From Pseudomonadota bacterium (GTDB lineage Bacteria > Desulfobacterota > Desulfobulbia > Desulfobulbales > CALZHT01), in assembly GCA_018823135.1 (NCBI GenBank), contig JAHJJF010000068.1:1-64000 (forward strand): a stretch of DNA of 64,000 bases, in the 5' to 3' direction. Under the pieces are notes generated by a model that saw only the letters and a program-made list of their open reading frames with translations, was not told the origin of the DNA and did no database searches. Position numbers and translations under genes: made by a program. The first letter of the stretch is position 1, and the number at the start of each line of letters is the position of its first letter. This document shows, piece by piece, positions 16,638 through 27,103 of this stretch.

Positions 16638-17891
16638 TTATTTCAAAAAATCCGGAATTGCTTCGCCCATGATCAGTGATTCCCTGGCTTCCCGTTTGCG
16701 GATCGTATGAAAGGTATCGCCATGGACAAGAATCTCCGGGACCCGTGGCCGTGAATTATAATTTGATGACATGGTAAAGCCGTAGGCGCCTGCACTCATC
16801 ACCGCGATAAGGTCATCCCTTTCAAATATCGGGATTTCTACGCCTCGTGCCAGAAAATCGCCGGACTCACAGATCGGTCCGACCAGGTCGGCTGTTTCGC
16901 TGCCGCCTTCGGTTTTGATCACCGGCTGGATCCCGTGAAAGGCGTTATAAAGGCTTGGCCTTGCAAGATCATTCATCCCGGCATCAACAATCACAAAATT
17001 TTTCTTGCCGCGTTTCGTGTACAACACCTTGGTAACCAGAATAGCGGCGTTACCGACAATGACCCGGCCCGGTTCGAGGATCAGGGTGCAATTGAGATCC
17101 TGCATTTCCGCTTTGATTGCCGAGGCGTACTCAATTGGATGCGGTGGAGCCTCACTGTCATAGGTTATACCAAGGCCGCCGCCAAGGTCGAGATATGAAA
17201 TTTCGATGCCTTGGGTCTGCAGCTTTGTAATGAAGATTTTCAGCTTATGCAGGGACTCGATAACCGGCGAGATGTCTGTGAGTTGGGAGCCGATATGGCA
17301 GCTGACGCCGATCACTTCGATATTCGGCAAACTGTTTGCACGGCTGTAGACATTTACTGCATCGTCAATGGGGATGCCGAATTTGTTTTTTGCCAGGCCG
17401 GTGGAAATATAGGCATGGGTTTTCGGATCAACGTCCGGGTTCACCCGGAAAGCCACGGGGGCTTTTCTGCCAAGGCCTGCGGCAATATCCTGAAGCCTGT
17501 CAAGTTCCTGCTCGGACTCGAGATTAAAGAGCAGGATTCCTGATTCCAGGGCATAGCGCAATTCGTCATCGGTTTTCCCGACACCGGAGTAAACTATTCG
17601 TTGTGGATCGATTCCTGCGGTAAGCGCCCGGAACAGTTCACCGCCTGAAACAATATCTGCCCCGCCGCCCAATCCGGAAAAAAGGCGGAGGATTGCGATA
17701 TTTGAGCAGGCCTTTGTCGCAAAGCAGGTGATGTGCGGGATGCCTTTAAAGGCAGTATCAAACGCCTGGAAATGACGGGTAAGGGTTTCCGTGCTGTAAA
17801 GATAAAAGGGCGTGCCGACTTTTCTGGCAATTTCCGGGATTGAAACATTCTCGCAAGAAAGGGTGTTGTTTTTGTAAGTAAAATGATGCAT
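16638..17891 (-). CDS. lysA: Diaminopimelate decarboxylase
   Basis: 417 residues of a fold-type III PLP enzyme that decarboxylates meso-diaminopimelate to lysine. The PLP lysine lies in ITCFATKACSN near residue 58, with the glycine-rich DLGGGLGI near 219, EPGRVIVGNAAIL near 280, and the CESGDFLARG motif near 344 with the second catalytic Cys. DapF follows after 17 bases. Upstream is a lipoprotein gene in the same direction at an 84-base distance. Confidence 0.95.
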   Translation of the reverse strand: MHHFTYKNNTLSCENVSIPEIARKVGTPFYLYSTETLTRHFQAFDTAFKGIPHITCFATKACSNIAILRLFSGLGGGADIVSGGELFRALTAGIDPQRIVYSGVGKTDDELRYALESGILLFNLESEQELDRLQDIAAGLGRKAPVAFRVNPDVDPKTHAYISTGLAKNKFGIPIDDAVNVYSRANSLPNIEVIGVSCHIGSQLTDISPVIESLHKLKIFITKLQTQGIEISYLDLGGGLGITYDSEAPPHPIEYASAIKAEMQDLNCTLILEPGRVIVGNAAILVTKVLYTKRGKKNFVIVDAGMNDLARPSLYNAFHGIQPVIKTEGGSETADLVGPICESGDFLARGVEIPIFERDDLIAVMSAGAYGFTMSSNYNSRPRVPEILVHGDTFHTIRKREARESLIMGEAIPDFLK

Positions 17892-17975
17892 GGATTTCAG
17901 AATTTTTATAGGTGAAAATTAATAATTAAGCAAGATGGGCTTGTAACAATTCCATCGTACCGCTTTGGGGTGCTA

Positions 17976-19034
17976 TCACTCGTGCAGAATAATTTCCGCT
18001 TCATTTGAAAATACACTTTCGTTTGCAGGGCTGGCCCGGTCAAAAGCCGTAACGGAATAATACAATTTTGCCGGCCCTTTCGGAAGCGTGTTATCCGTAA
18101 ACATTATAGCGTTTGACGGAATATTGCCAATTAATTTAGGCACCGGAGACGAGGCATCGCGTCGGTATATTCTATATCCGGCAAGGTCTTTATCGGTAAC
18201 CGCCTCCCAGAAAATTCGGTTACTATTTTCCCATTTAACCACGGTGATTGCAAGTGGCGGTGCCGGAGGGGTTTGGTCTTTGGGGACACCCCAGGCAATC
18301 GCGCTGGCAGCACCGGCAGCCTTTGTGTCGTTGGCGGTGGATTGCGCCCTGATCCGGTAAAAATATTTTCTACTGTTTTCCACCGAAGCATCTGTATACG
18401 TTGTCGATTCGGTGCTGCCGAGAAATTTGAAATTCTCTTCATTATTGCCGCGATAAACTGCATAGGATAAAGGGCTGTTAATCTCGGTGCCGTCCAAAGC
18501 TTTTGCCGGTGGCGACCAGGACAAAAGCAGATGGCTGTCTCCGGCAGTGACAAGCAGGTTTTCCGGGGCGCCTGCAGGAGTGGTCCAGACAAAGGAAATA
18601 ATGTTGGAATCCCGGCTTTCCAGCCGCCAGCCGGAACTGGTTCGTACTTTATAATGATAGCGATGGCCGGGCTGGAGCCCGGAATCGAAGAATTGGGCGG
18701 ATTTTTTCTGGTTGCCGCGCCCATCAAGTTCACTTTCAACTCTTGCAAACTTTTCATACACTACCGGACAACCGGGGCAATGATCTTCGTCGCGCACTGC
18801 CGCTTTCAATATTTCATAATGGTCCACTGCTGCAAGCTTTCCTCCGGTTTCAGAAGAAGTCGGCCTGGACCAGAACAGGGTGACGCCCTTTTCATCAAGC
18901 TGGTACCGTAAGTCGTTGACCGGAACAGGAAGCACTGACTGCGGCGGCACCGGCAAGGTTTTTCTTCCACATGCCGGAAGAACCAGCAAAAGAAGAAGAA
19001 ACGGAAATATACGGCGGTAAAAACCATGCTTCAT
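17976..19034 (-). CDS. Lipoprotein with fibronectin type III domains
   Basis: About 352 residues with a lipoprotein signal peptide ending LVLPAC (Cys22). Three fibronectin-III-like repeats follow: one with LDEKGVTLFWSRP and ending RYHYKVRTSSGWR, one with LLLSWSPPAKALDGT and KYFYRIRAQS, and one with NRIFWEAVTDKDLAGYRIYRR and LYYSVTAFDRASPANES. No catalytic motif is visible. It lies between argH and lysA with only 17 bases to argH, so it appears to be part of the amino-acid operon despite having no obvious link to it. The ATG at 19034 is preferred over an upstream TTG. Confidence 0.8.
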   Translation of the reverse strand: MKHGFYRRIFPFLLLLLVLPACGRKTLPVPPQSVLPVPVNDLRYQLDEKGVTLFWSRPTSSETGGKLAAVDHYEILKAAVRDEDHCPGCPVVYEKFARVESELDGRGNQKKSAQFFDSGLQPGHRYHYKVRTSSGWRLESRDSNIISFVWTTPAGAPENLLVTAGDSHLLLSWSPPAKALDGTEINSPLSYAVYRGNNEENFKFLGSTESTTYTDASVENSRKYFYRIRAQSTANDTKAAGAASAIAWGVPKDQTPPAPPLAITVVKWENSNRIFWEAVTDKDLAGYRIYRRDASSPVPKLIGNIPSNAIMFTDNTLPKGPAKLYYSVTAFDRASPANESVFSNEAEIILHE

Positions 19035-19051
19035 GCTTGTCAATTCCTGGT

Positions 19052-20443
19052 TCAGGCAAGCGTTGCCCTGGCTTTTTCAATGGCTTTTTGAACGGCCGTG
19101 AGTGCGGTGCCGCCGGCGGATGTCCTGCTGTTCACCGAACCTTCAACGGAAAGGACGGAAAAGACATCATCCTCGATAGCAGCTGAAAAAGACCGCAGCT
19201 GGTCAATGGCCAGTTCGCTAAGATTTTTTCCTTCCTTGATGCAGTAGGCAACGGTCCGGCCGACTATGGAGTGCGCGGAACGGAACGGAATACCTTTAAT
19301 AACCAGGTAGTCGGCAAGGTCGGTTGCGGTGATGAACCCGGCATCGGTTGCGGCAAGCATCCTGTCCTTGTTGAATGCACTGTGGCTGAGCATCTCCGAG
19401 GTTATTGCCAGGCATTGCTTGATGGTGTCAACGGTGTCAAAGATCGGCTCTTTATCTTCCTGCAGATCGCGGTTATAGGTGAGCGGCAGCCCTTTTAATA
19501 TGGTTATCAATGCGATCAGGTTGCCGATGACCCTGCCGCTTTTACCGCGGATCAGCTCCGGGATGTCAGGGTTTTTTTTCTGCGGCATGATGCTGCTGCC
19601 GGTACAATAACCGTCCGCAAGGCTGATAAAGGAAAATTCTTCCGACGACCAGAGGACGAGCTCTTCTGCCAACCGGCTGAGATGAATCTGGATCAGGGTG
19701 GCGGCGGCAAGAAACTCCACGGCAAAATCCCGGTCGCCAACCGTATCCATGCTGTTAGCGGTTATTTCTGGAAAGTCGAGCTCTTTTGCAACAAACTCAC
19801 GGTCTATGGGGAGCCCTGTGCCGGCAAGGGCTGCTGCCCCCAGGGGCATGACATTGATGCGCTTCAGGCAATCCTCGATACGCGCCGTATCCCGCCCGAA
19901 CATTTCAAAATATGCCAGTAAATGATGGGAGAGCAGAACTGGCTGGGCGCGTTGCAGATGCGTATAGCCGGGAAGCATGACCCCCAGTTGCTCTTCGGCC
20001 ATATCAACAAAGGTTTTGCGCAAGCGATGCAATAATTCGATAATCTTGCCGCTTTCCTCGCGAAGATAGAGCCTGATGTCAAGGCATACCTGATCGTTTC
20101 GGCTCCTTGCGGTGTGGAGCTTTTCACCCGCCTGGCCTATTTTATCAGCAAGGGCTTTTTCAATATTCATGTGAATATCTTCAAGCTCCGGCTTGAACTC
20201 AAAGGTTCCAGCGTCGATTTCTTTTTCGATTTCCGAAAGACCGGCGAGGATCTGTTGGCATTCTTCAGCGGAAATCAGCTGCTGTTTTGCAAGCATTTTC
20301 GCGTGGGCTGAGCTGCCTGCTATATCGTGGCGATACAGCCGTGCGTCAAAATGAATGGATGCCGTGAAGGCCTCAACCGATGCTGCGGTTTTTTCCGCAA
20401 ACCTGCCGCCCCAGAGTTTTTTTGAATCAGAAGAATCGGTCAT
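19052..20443 (-). CDS. argH: Argininosuccinate lyase
   Basis: 463 residues. It cleaves argininosuccinate to arginine and fumarate, the last step of arginine synthesis. The fumarase/aspartase superfamily signature is [19 protein letters not shown] near residue 283. [17 protein letters not shown] at the N terminus, [10 protein letters not shown] near 108 and [12 protein letters not shown] near 156 are also typical. It follows argG by 17 bases in the same orientation. Confidence 0.97.
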   Translation of the reverse strand: MTDSSDSKKLWGGRFAEKTAASVEAFTASIHFDARLYRHDIAGSSAHAKMLAKQQLISAEECQQILAGLSEIEKEIDAGTFEFKPELEDIHMNIEKALADKIGQAGEKLHTARSRNDQVCLDIRLYLREESGKIIELLHRLRKTFVDMAEEQLGVMLPGYTHLQRAQPVLLSHHLLAYFEMFGRDTARIEDCLKRINVMPLGAAALAGTGLPIDREFVAKELDFPEITANSMDTVGDRDFAVEFLAAATLIQIHLSRLAEELVLWSSEEFSFISLADGYCTGSSIMPQKKNPDIPELIRGKSGRVIGNLIALITILKGLPLTYNRDLQEDKEPIFDTVDTIKQCLAITSEMLSHSAFNKDRMLAATDAGFITATDLADYLVIKGIPFRSAHSIVGRTVAYCIKEGKNLSELAIDQLRSFSAAIEDDVFSVLSVEGSVNSRTSAGGTALTAVQKAIEKARATLA

Positions 20444-20460
20444 TTAAGGAATAATCCCTG

Positions 20461-21669
<1,209 letters not shown>

Positions 21670-21688
21670 TATTTTTTACCCTTTTCAT

Positions 21689-22600
21689 TCATCCCAGGTG
21701 TTTCGCCAGGATGGCTTTATGGATGTGGAGTTTGTTTTCAGCCTGATCAAAGGCCACGCATTGTTTGCTTTCCAAGACCTCGTCAACAATTTCTTCGTCC
21801 CGATGCGCCGGAAGACAGTGCAAGACTATGGCGTCGGCCTTGGCGTTCTTTAAAAGGGCGGGATTTACCTGATACGGCATAAAATATTTTACGCGTTTTT
21901 CCTGTTCGTCTTCCTGGCCCATGCTGGCCCAGACGTCGGTGTTAATCACATCGGCACCCTGAACAGCCTCAACGGGGTCCCGCACCAGGGTGATCGGCAT
22001 TGAGGCTGTTTTTTTGGCCTCAGCGAGAATTTCCGGGTTCGGCTCAAAACCTTCCGGGCAGGAAAGGGTCAGGGAAAAACCCATTGTGCTTGCCGCCTGG
22101 ATCCAGGAATTCGCCATATTGTTGCCATCGCCCATCCAGACGATTTTAAGTTGTTGAGGCTCGCCCTTGAACTCGATTACCGTCATGATATCGCTCAGGA
22201 TCTGACAAGGGTGGTGGCGATCAGTCAGGGCATTTATCACCGGGATGGAAGAGTAGTCGGCAAGTTCCTCGACAACATTTTGTCCATAGGTCCGCACCAC
22301 CAGTCCGTCGACGTATCTGGACATTACTCTTGCCATGTCCTTTAAGGGTTCGTTTCTCGCAAGCTGCGTATCTTTTCCGGAAAGGTAAATGACATTGCCT
22401 CCCAAGCCGTACATCGCCGCTTCAAAAGAGACTCTGGTGCGAGTCGAGGGTTTTTCAAAAACCATTCCGATGGTTTTCCCGGCCAGCAAATCGTGCCTGA
22501 TTCCATTACGGCTTTCCTCTTTAAAGAGTAAAGCCTGGTTAATATATCCTCTGAGCTGGTCCGCGCTGAAATTTTTCAGTGATAATAAATGAGTTGGCAT
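21689..22600 (-). CDS. argF: Ornithine carbamoyltransferase
   Basis: 303 residues. It makes citrulline from ornithine and carbamoyl phosphate. The carbamoyl-phosphate motif is FEKPSTRTRVSFEAA near residue 48. DRHHPCQIL is near 130, DVWASMGQE near 225, and the ornithine-binding HCLPAHRDEEIVDEV near 266. A 225-base gap separates it from argD, so it may have an extra promoter. Confidence 0.97.
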   Translation of the reverse strand: MPTHLLSLKNFSADQLRGYINQALLFKEESRNGIRHDLLAGKTIGMVFEKPSTRTRVSFEAAMYGLGGNVIYLSGKDTQLARNEPLKDMARVMSRYVDGLVVRTYGQNVVEELADYSSIPVINALTDRHHPCQILSDIMTVIEFKGEPQQLKIVWMGDGNNMANSWIQAASTMGFSLTLSCPEGFEPNPEILAEAKKTASMPITLVRDPVEAVQGADVINTDVWASMGQEDEQEKRVKYFMPYQVNPALLKNAKADAIVLHCLPAHRDEEIVDEVLESKQCVAFDQAENKLHIHKAILAKHLG

Positions 22601-22825
22601 AATTCGTACTCTTTTGTTAACCGGCCAGTTTCTGGATTTTGTGCTGTGGCTAAAATGTTAAAAGCTTTTGCTGACCGTGATTTTGAGCCAAACACGAATC
22701 AATACAAAAAAATATATATTTTGCAAACGTTTTTGTTGATAGAACCAGACTTTAAAACATCCGGAGTTTGCTGTGAAGGGTGATTTGTCCGGAAGCGGCG
22801 CGGAACTCAGGCAGAATTATAGTGA
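22601..22825 (-). promoter_or_regulatory. Gap between argD and argF, possible internal promoter
   Basis: No gene fits here. On the minus strand TTGCAA is followed after about 16 bases of AT-rich sequence by TATTGA, around 22705-22733. This is a weak sigma-70-like candidate for argFGH transcription. No ARG-box palindrome is evident. Confidence 0.3.
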
Positions 22826-24031
22826 TTATCTTTTGTTGTCGAATTCGGCAAGGACCTTGTCAAGTGTGCCGATAAATTCATCAATGTCGGAGTATTCGAT
22901 AATCAGCGGCGGGATACAACGCAGTACGGCATTCCCCGCAAAATTAAGCAGCACTCCCTGTTCAAAGAGCCGGGTCACCATGGATGCGCCATGGGGAATC
23001 GTCTCTTCGGTCAAGACCAACGCCTGAATAAGACCAATTCCCCGCACGCCTTCTGCCAGACCCGGATATTTGGCTGCCAGGCCGTTGAGTTTTGCAGCAA
23101 GATATTCGCCTTTTTGGGCGACCCCTTCAAGAAAACCCTTGGCAAGCATGGTCTTGACCACCGCAATCGCCGCAGCACAGGCAACCGGATTTCCGCCGAA
23201 AGTGGAAGCATGGGAACCCGGCTCAAAGGCGGCGGCAATTTTGTCTTTTGCCAGCATGGCACCAATGGGCAGGCCGTTTGCCAGGGCTTTGGCGAGAGTC
23301 ATGATATCAGGTTCAACGCCGGACTGCTCATAGGCAAAAAGGCTGCCGGTGCGGCCCATGCCAACCTGTATTTCATCAAATATAAGCAGGAGATCGTTGT
23401 CATCACAGAGTTTGCGAATGGCTTTCAGGTACTCCTTGTCCAGAGGCCGCACACCGCTTTCGCCCTGCAGGGGTTCGCAGAGAATAGCGCAGGTTTTAGG
23501 TGATATCATCGATGCAAGGGTGTTGATGTCGCCGAAGGGGGCGTGCACAAAGCCCTCGGGCATGGGTTCGAAACCCTTGTGAAATTTTTTCTGGCCGGTG
23601 GCCGCGACCGTTGCAAGGGTGCGGCCGTGGAAAGACCCTTCAAGGGATATAATTTCATAACGGCCTTCGCCGCTGTATTTTCTGGCCAGTTTGATTGCCG
23701 CTTCGTTTGCCTCGGCACCGCTGTTGGCAAGAAAGATCCTGTCGGCAAAGGAGTTTTCAACAAGCAATTCCGCAAGTTCAATCTGCGGCATAGTGTGAAA
23801 CAGATTGGAGATGTGCGTGAGTTTTGCCGCCTGTCTGCAGATAGCATCGGTCACCGGCGGAAAGCAGTGCCCGAGGCTGCAGACGGCTATCCCTGAGAGA
23901 AAATCAAGATATTGATTGCCGTCGGCATCTTTCAGCCTGCAACCGGAAGCTTCAACCATGACCGCAGGAAAGCGAAGATAGGTATTCATGAATTTTGAAT
24001 TTCCCCGGTTTATCCAGTCTTTTGTGCTCAT
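22826..24031 (-). CDS. argD: Acetylornithine aminotransferase
   Basis: 401 residues of a class-III PLP aminotransferase that converts N-acetylglutamate semialdehyde to N-acetylornithine. [16 protein letters not shown] is near residue 103. [17 protein letters not shown] is near 218, and the PLP lysine is in [16 protein letters not shown] near 248, followed by the [14 protein letters not shown] loop. The substrate is inferred from the argB overlap (ATGA, 4 bases). Similar enzymes also act on succinyl-DAP, but here DapL makes that role unnecessary. Confidence 0.94.
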   Translation of the reverse strand: MSTKDWINRGNSKFMNTYLRFPAVMVEASGCRLKDADGNQYLDFLSGIAVCSLGHCFPPVTDAICRQAAKLTHISNLFHTMPQIELAELLVENSFADRIFLANSGAEANEAAIKLARKYSGEGRYEIISLEGSFHGRTLATVAATGQKKFHKGFEPMPEGFVHAPFGDINTLASMISPKTCAILCEPLQGESGVRPLDKEYLKAIRKLCDDNDLLLIFDEIQVGMGRTGSLFAYEQSGVEPDIMTLAKALANGLPIGAMLAKDKIAAAFEPGSHASTFGGNPVACAAAIAVVKTMLAKGFLEGVAQKGEYLAAKLNGLAAKYPGLAEGVRGIGLIQALVLTEETIPHGASMVTRLFEQGVLLNFAGNAVLRCIPPLIIEYSDIDEFIGTLDKVLAEFDNKR

Positions 24032-24909
24032 TCCACGATCTCCGTGCCGATGCCTTCGTTGGTAAAAATTTCAAGCAGAATGGCATGTTCGATTCGGCCG
24101 TCGATTATATGTGCTTTGGGGACCCCCTGGGCGATTGTCTTCCGGCAGCAGTTGATTTTCGGGATCATGCCACCGGCGACGACCCCGGAAGTGATAAGTT
24201 TTTCAGCCTCGGAGTGTGAAAGGGTGGGGATGAGCTTGCCGTCCTGGTCAAGCACTCCAGCGACATCGGTGAGCAGAATAAGTTTTTCCGCTTTCAGGTG
24301 CGTGGCCACCGCACCGGCAACAAGGTCGGCATTTATATTAAAGGCCTGTCCGTCTTCCCCGACACCCACGGGAGCAATGACCGGGATGAAGCCATTTTTT
24401 TCGAGGCTGTTCAAGACAAGGGGGTTGACATTGGTGATTTCGCCAACCCGTCCAAGGTCAATGAGCTCGGGTGGCGCGTCTTTTTCCTGGCTTTTGAGCA
24501 TGGTCATTTTTTTTGCTTTGATGAGGTCGCCGTCACGGCCGGACAGGCCAACTGCCGATCCCCCGTGAAAATTGATCAGACTGACAATTTCCTTGTTGAC
24601 CTTGCCCACCAGCACCATCTCGACAACGTCCATGGTCTCACCGTCGGTGACCCGCATTCCCTGAACATAACTGGGTTTGATGTTCATCCGGTCAAGAACT
24701 CTGTTGATCTGCGGGCCGCCGCCGTGGACGATCACCGGATTAATGCCGATGTATTTCATCAGGATGATGTCGAGGGCGAAGTTTTTCTTGAGCTCGTCGT
24801 CCACCATTGCGTGGCCGCCGTATTTAATAACGATGGTCTTGTTAAAGAATTTTTTAATATAAGGAAGAGATTCGATGAGAATCTTGGCCTTTTTAATGCT
24901 TTCATTCAT
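24028..24909 (-). CDS. argB: Acetylglutamate kinase
   Basis: 293 residues. It phosphorylates N-acetylglutamate. The N-terminal glycine motif is [11 protein letters not shown] near residue 27, [14 protein letters not shown] is near 58, and the AAK-superfamily C-terminal [10 protein letters not shown] is near 205 with GGMIPKI near 237. The N-terminal extension with [17 protein letters not shown] is typical of arginine-sensitive hexameric kinases, so feedback inhibition by arginine is likely. A GAGGTG box precedes the ATG. It opens the arginine run; argA, argC and argJ are not in the window. Confidence 0.96.
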   Translation of the reverse strand: MNESIKKAKILIESLPYIKKFFNKTIVIKYGGHAMVDDELKKNFALDIILMKYIGINPVIVHGGGPQINRVLDRMNIKPSYVQGMRVTDGETMDVVEMVLVGKVNKEIVSLINFHGGSAVGLSGRDGDLIKAKKMTMLKSQEKDAPPELIDLGRVGEITNVNPLVLNSLEKNGFIPVIAPVGVGEDGQAFNINADLVAGAVATHLKAEKLILLTDVAGVLDQDGKLIPTLSHSEAEKLITSGVVAGGMIPKINCCRKTIAQGVPKAHIIDGRIEHAILLEIFTNEGIGTEIVE

Positions 24910-24954
24910 AAATATGTTTCACCTCGTTTTTAATTACAATGATGAAATACTTCT

Positions 24955-25096
24955 AAAAAGTCTGACGTGCCTTCTTTTAAGATGGCTAAGTAAAAAATTC
25001 GATATACAAGGAGTAGTGGTGTTGCGAAAGCGGAGGCATACATGTGGTATGTTGAGCATTTCGCATTCCGCATAGACGCAGTAGATCGGACTTTTT
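24955..25096. repeat. Palindromic intergenic repeat element
   Basis: About 142 bases with near-inverted ends: AAAAAGTCTG (24955-24964) against CGGACTTTTT (25087-25096). Nested inside are GCGAAA and TTTCGC (25025-25030 and 25060-25065) and a CATAC/GTATG hairpin. I recall very similar end sequences from intergenic repeats in other Desulfobacterota, unverified here. It resembles a small non-autonomous element. The sequence 25097-25342 up to lptA holds no gene that I can support. Confidence 0.6.
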
Positions 25097-25342
25097 ACGA
25101 CGCCATCAATGATGGGAAAACATCATAATGTCACATGTTCAATATGTAAAGCAACTATATAGGTGAGGATCAACGGCATTTGCTTTATTGTTTACAGGCA
25201 AATAATTCCATAGTAATGCTCTCAGGCCTATACGGGATGTCTCTCTGTTTCGGGAGACCAAAAACCCTTGTTGTAAAATCCGCGAAGAGGCTTTATTATC
25301 CGATGACAACATCTGTTGAGTGACCTGAAAGAGTATCTGGTG

Positions 25343-25912
25343 ATGAACACTTTGAAAAAGAACTTCCTGATTATATATATAGCCCTCCTGCTTGTTTGTC
25401 TCCTGAGCGCCACAGGTGTCCTGGCTGAGGATGAGGCGGCCCGCGCCCCTCAGCAGCCGATTCATATTGAGGCAGACAGGATGGAATCCCTTAAAGATAA
25501 TGATGCCGTTATGTTTACCGGCAATGTTGAGGCTCAGCAGGGCGACTTGATTATTCATGCCGGTAAAATGACGGTTTATTATTCAACAGATGGTGCCAAG
25601 TCCAGCGAACCGGGCATGGGGTTGCAGAAAATCAAAAAGTTCATTGCTACCGGAGATGTGAAGATCATCAGGGAAGGCTGGGTTGCCACGGGAGAAGTTG
25701 TCGAATACTTTGGTTTGGAAAAGAAGGTATATCTTACCGGCAACACCAAAGTGCTTCAGGATAACAACATGGTTACCGGTGATAGCGTCACCCTGTATCT
25801 TGAGGAAGGAAAGAGTATTGTTGAGCGGAGCGGTGAAAACGGATCAAGAGTGAAGGCCTTTTTCTATCCTGATGCGGACAATCAGGGTGAAACGAATGAT
25901 AAATCACCATGA
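25343..25912 (+). CDS. lptA: LPS transport periplasmic protein LptA (OstA-like)
   Basis: 189 residues. A signal peptide (residues 1-28, ending near GVLA) precedes an OstA domain with the beta-jellyroll pattern: QPIHIEADRMESLKDNDAVM, FTGNVEAQQGDLIIHAGKM, and FIATGDVKIIREGWVATGE. LptA forms the periplasmic bridge carrying LPS to the outer membrane. The ATG at 25343 with AAAGAG upstream is preferred to a TTG at 25316. lptB follows. No lptC or kdsC precedes it, unlike the usual order. Confidence 0.85.
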   Translation: MNTLKKNFLIIYIALLLVCLLSATGVLAEDEAARAPQQPIHIEADRMESLKDNDAVMFTGNVEAQQGDLIIHAGKMTVYYSTDGAKSSEPGMGLQKIKKFIATGDVKIIREGWVATGEVVEYFGLEKKVYLTGNTKVLQDNNMVTGDSVTLYLEEGKSIVERSGENGSRVKAFFYPDADNQGETNDKSP

Positions 25913-26118
25913 CATGCATAGTATGCCAAGCGTTGAATTCCCTCCAGGCTACCGAAATTCCCTCGTCATCTTGTATGTTTTCTTACAATTCCTGTGTGTT
26001 TTACTGTAAATAAATTGTACATATGTGAATGAGATATATGCAGTCATTTGCTGTAATCCTGGGGGAGACCGGTGAAGCCCTCATTCCGTGAGGTTCGTAC
26101 GCTAAATTAATAAATGGT

Positions 26119-26847
26119 ATGAATGTGTCTGTCCTCGAAACCTGTGAAATAGTCAAACAATACAAGCAGCGCCGTGTGGTCGACGGTGTGAGTCTCAAGG
26201 TTGAGACCGGGTCGGTTGTGGGCCTGCTGGGTCCTAACGGCGCCGGAAAGACCACCTCTTTTTATTCAATCGCCGGTTTCATTAAACCTGATTCCGGAAC
26301 CGTTCTCCTGGACGGGAAGAATATTACCTCTCTGCCTATACACAAACGTGCCCTTCTGGGGATTTCTTATCTGGCGCAGGAACCGTCGGTTTTTAAAAAA
26401 CTCACCGTCGAAGAAAATGTCCGTATCGTGTTGGAGCCTCTCGGACTGGCCAAGAAAGAAATCAAGGAGAGAATTCAGCGGTTGATGGAAGAACTGAAGA
26501 TTGAGTATCTGGCAAAAAATCTGGGCCATTCCCTGTCCGGCGGTGAACGAAGAAGGGTGGAGATAATGCGTGCTCTGGCGACAAACCCGCGCTTTATATT
26601 GCTTGATGAGCCTTTTGCCGGAATTGATCCGCTGTCGGTAGCCGATCTGCAACAGATTATTTACGAATTAAAGGAAAAAGGGCTTGGCGTGCTTATTTCC
26701 GATCATAATGTGCGCGAAACACTTATGGTCTGTGATTACGCCTATATAGTCAATCACGGCAAGATCCTCACCAGTGGCGCGGCCGAGGAGATAGTAAACA
26801 GTGATATTGCCAGAAAAATGTATCTGGGTGAGAATTTCAGTATGTAA
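26119..26847 (+). CDS. lptB: LPS export ABC transporter ATP-binding protein
   Basis: 242 residues. It powers LPS extraction from the inner membrane with LptFG. Walker A is GLLGPNGAGKTTSFYSIAG near residue 37, the Q-loop is in ISYLAQEPSVFKKLTVEEN near 85, the ABC signature is HSLSGGERRRVEIMRAL near 138, and Walker B is FILLDEPFAGIDPL near 162, with a switch His in SDHNVRETL. It lies 206 bases after lptA and before rpoN, the standard lptB-rpoN order. Confidence 0.96.
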   Translation: MNVSVLETCEIVKQYKQRRVVDGVSLKVETGSVVGLLGPNGAGKTTSFYSIAGFIKPDSGTVLLDGKNITSLPIHKRALLGISYLAQEPSVFKKLTVEENVRIVLEPLGLAKKEIKERIQRLMEELKIEYLAKNLGHSLSGGERRRVEIMRALATNPRFILLDEPFAGIDPLSVADLQQIIYELKEKGLGVLISDHNVRETLMVCDYAYIVNHGKILTSGAAEEIVNSDIARKMYLGENFSM

Positions 26848-27103
26848 TCATCCTGGCCCGAGGAAACAGTGCTGTTTCCAGTCCATCCTTGAGGGGGGAT
26901 AAGCCCTTTAGATTCGAAACCACGGAAGGGGGCAGTTGATCTTCTCGCACCATTCACACTGTAAGTGAGTATTTCCCGTAAAGGCTCTAAACAGGATGTA
27001 CTAAAAATTATTTGATGTGCTATAGTAGAAGTATTGAACGGGAATTAAAAATTATTATGCGCTTTCTCAAAAATTATATCCTTACAAGAGGGAACTGAAA
27101 TTT

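Noticed and set aside
25139-25558. 139-codon frame antisense to lptA
   Set aside because: It overlaps the coding region of lptA and has no recognisable motif or ribosome site.
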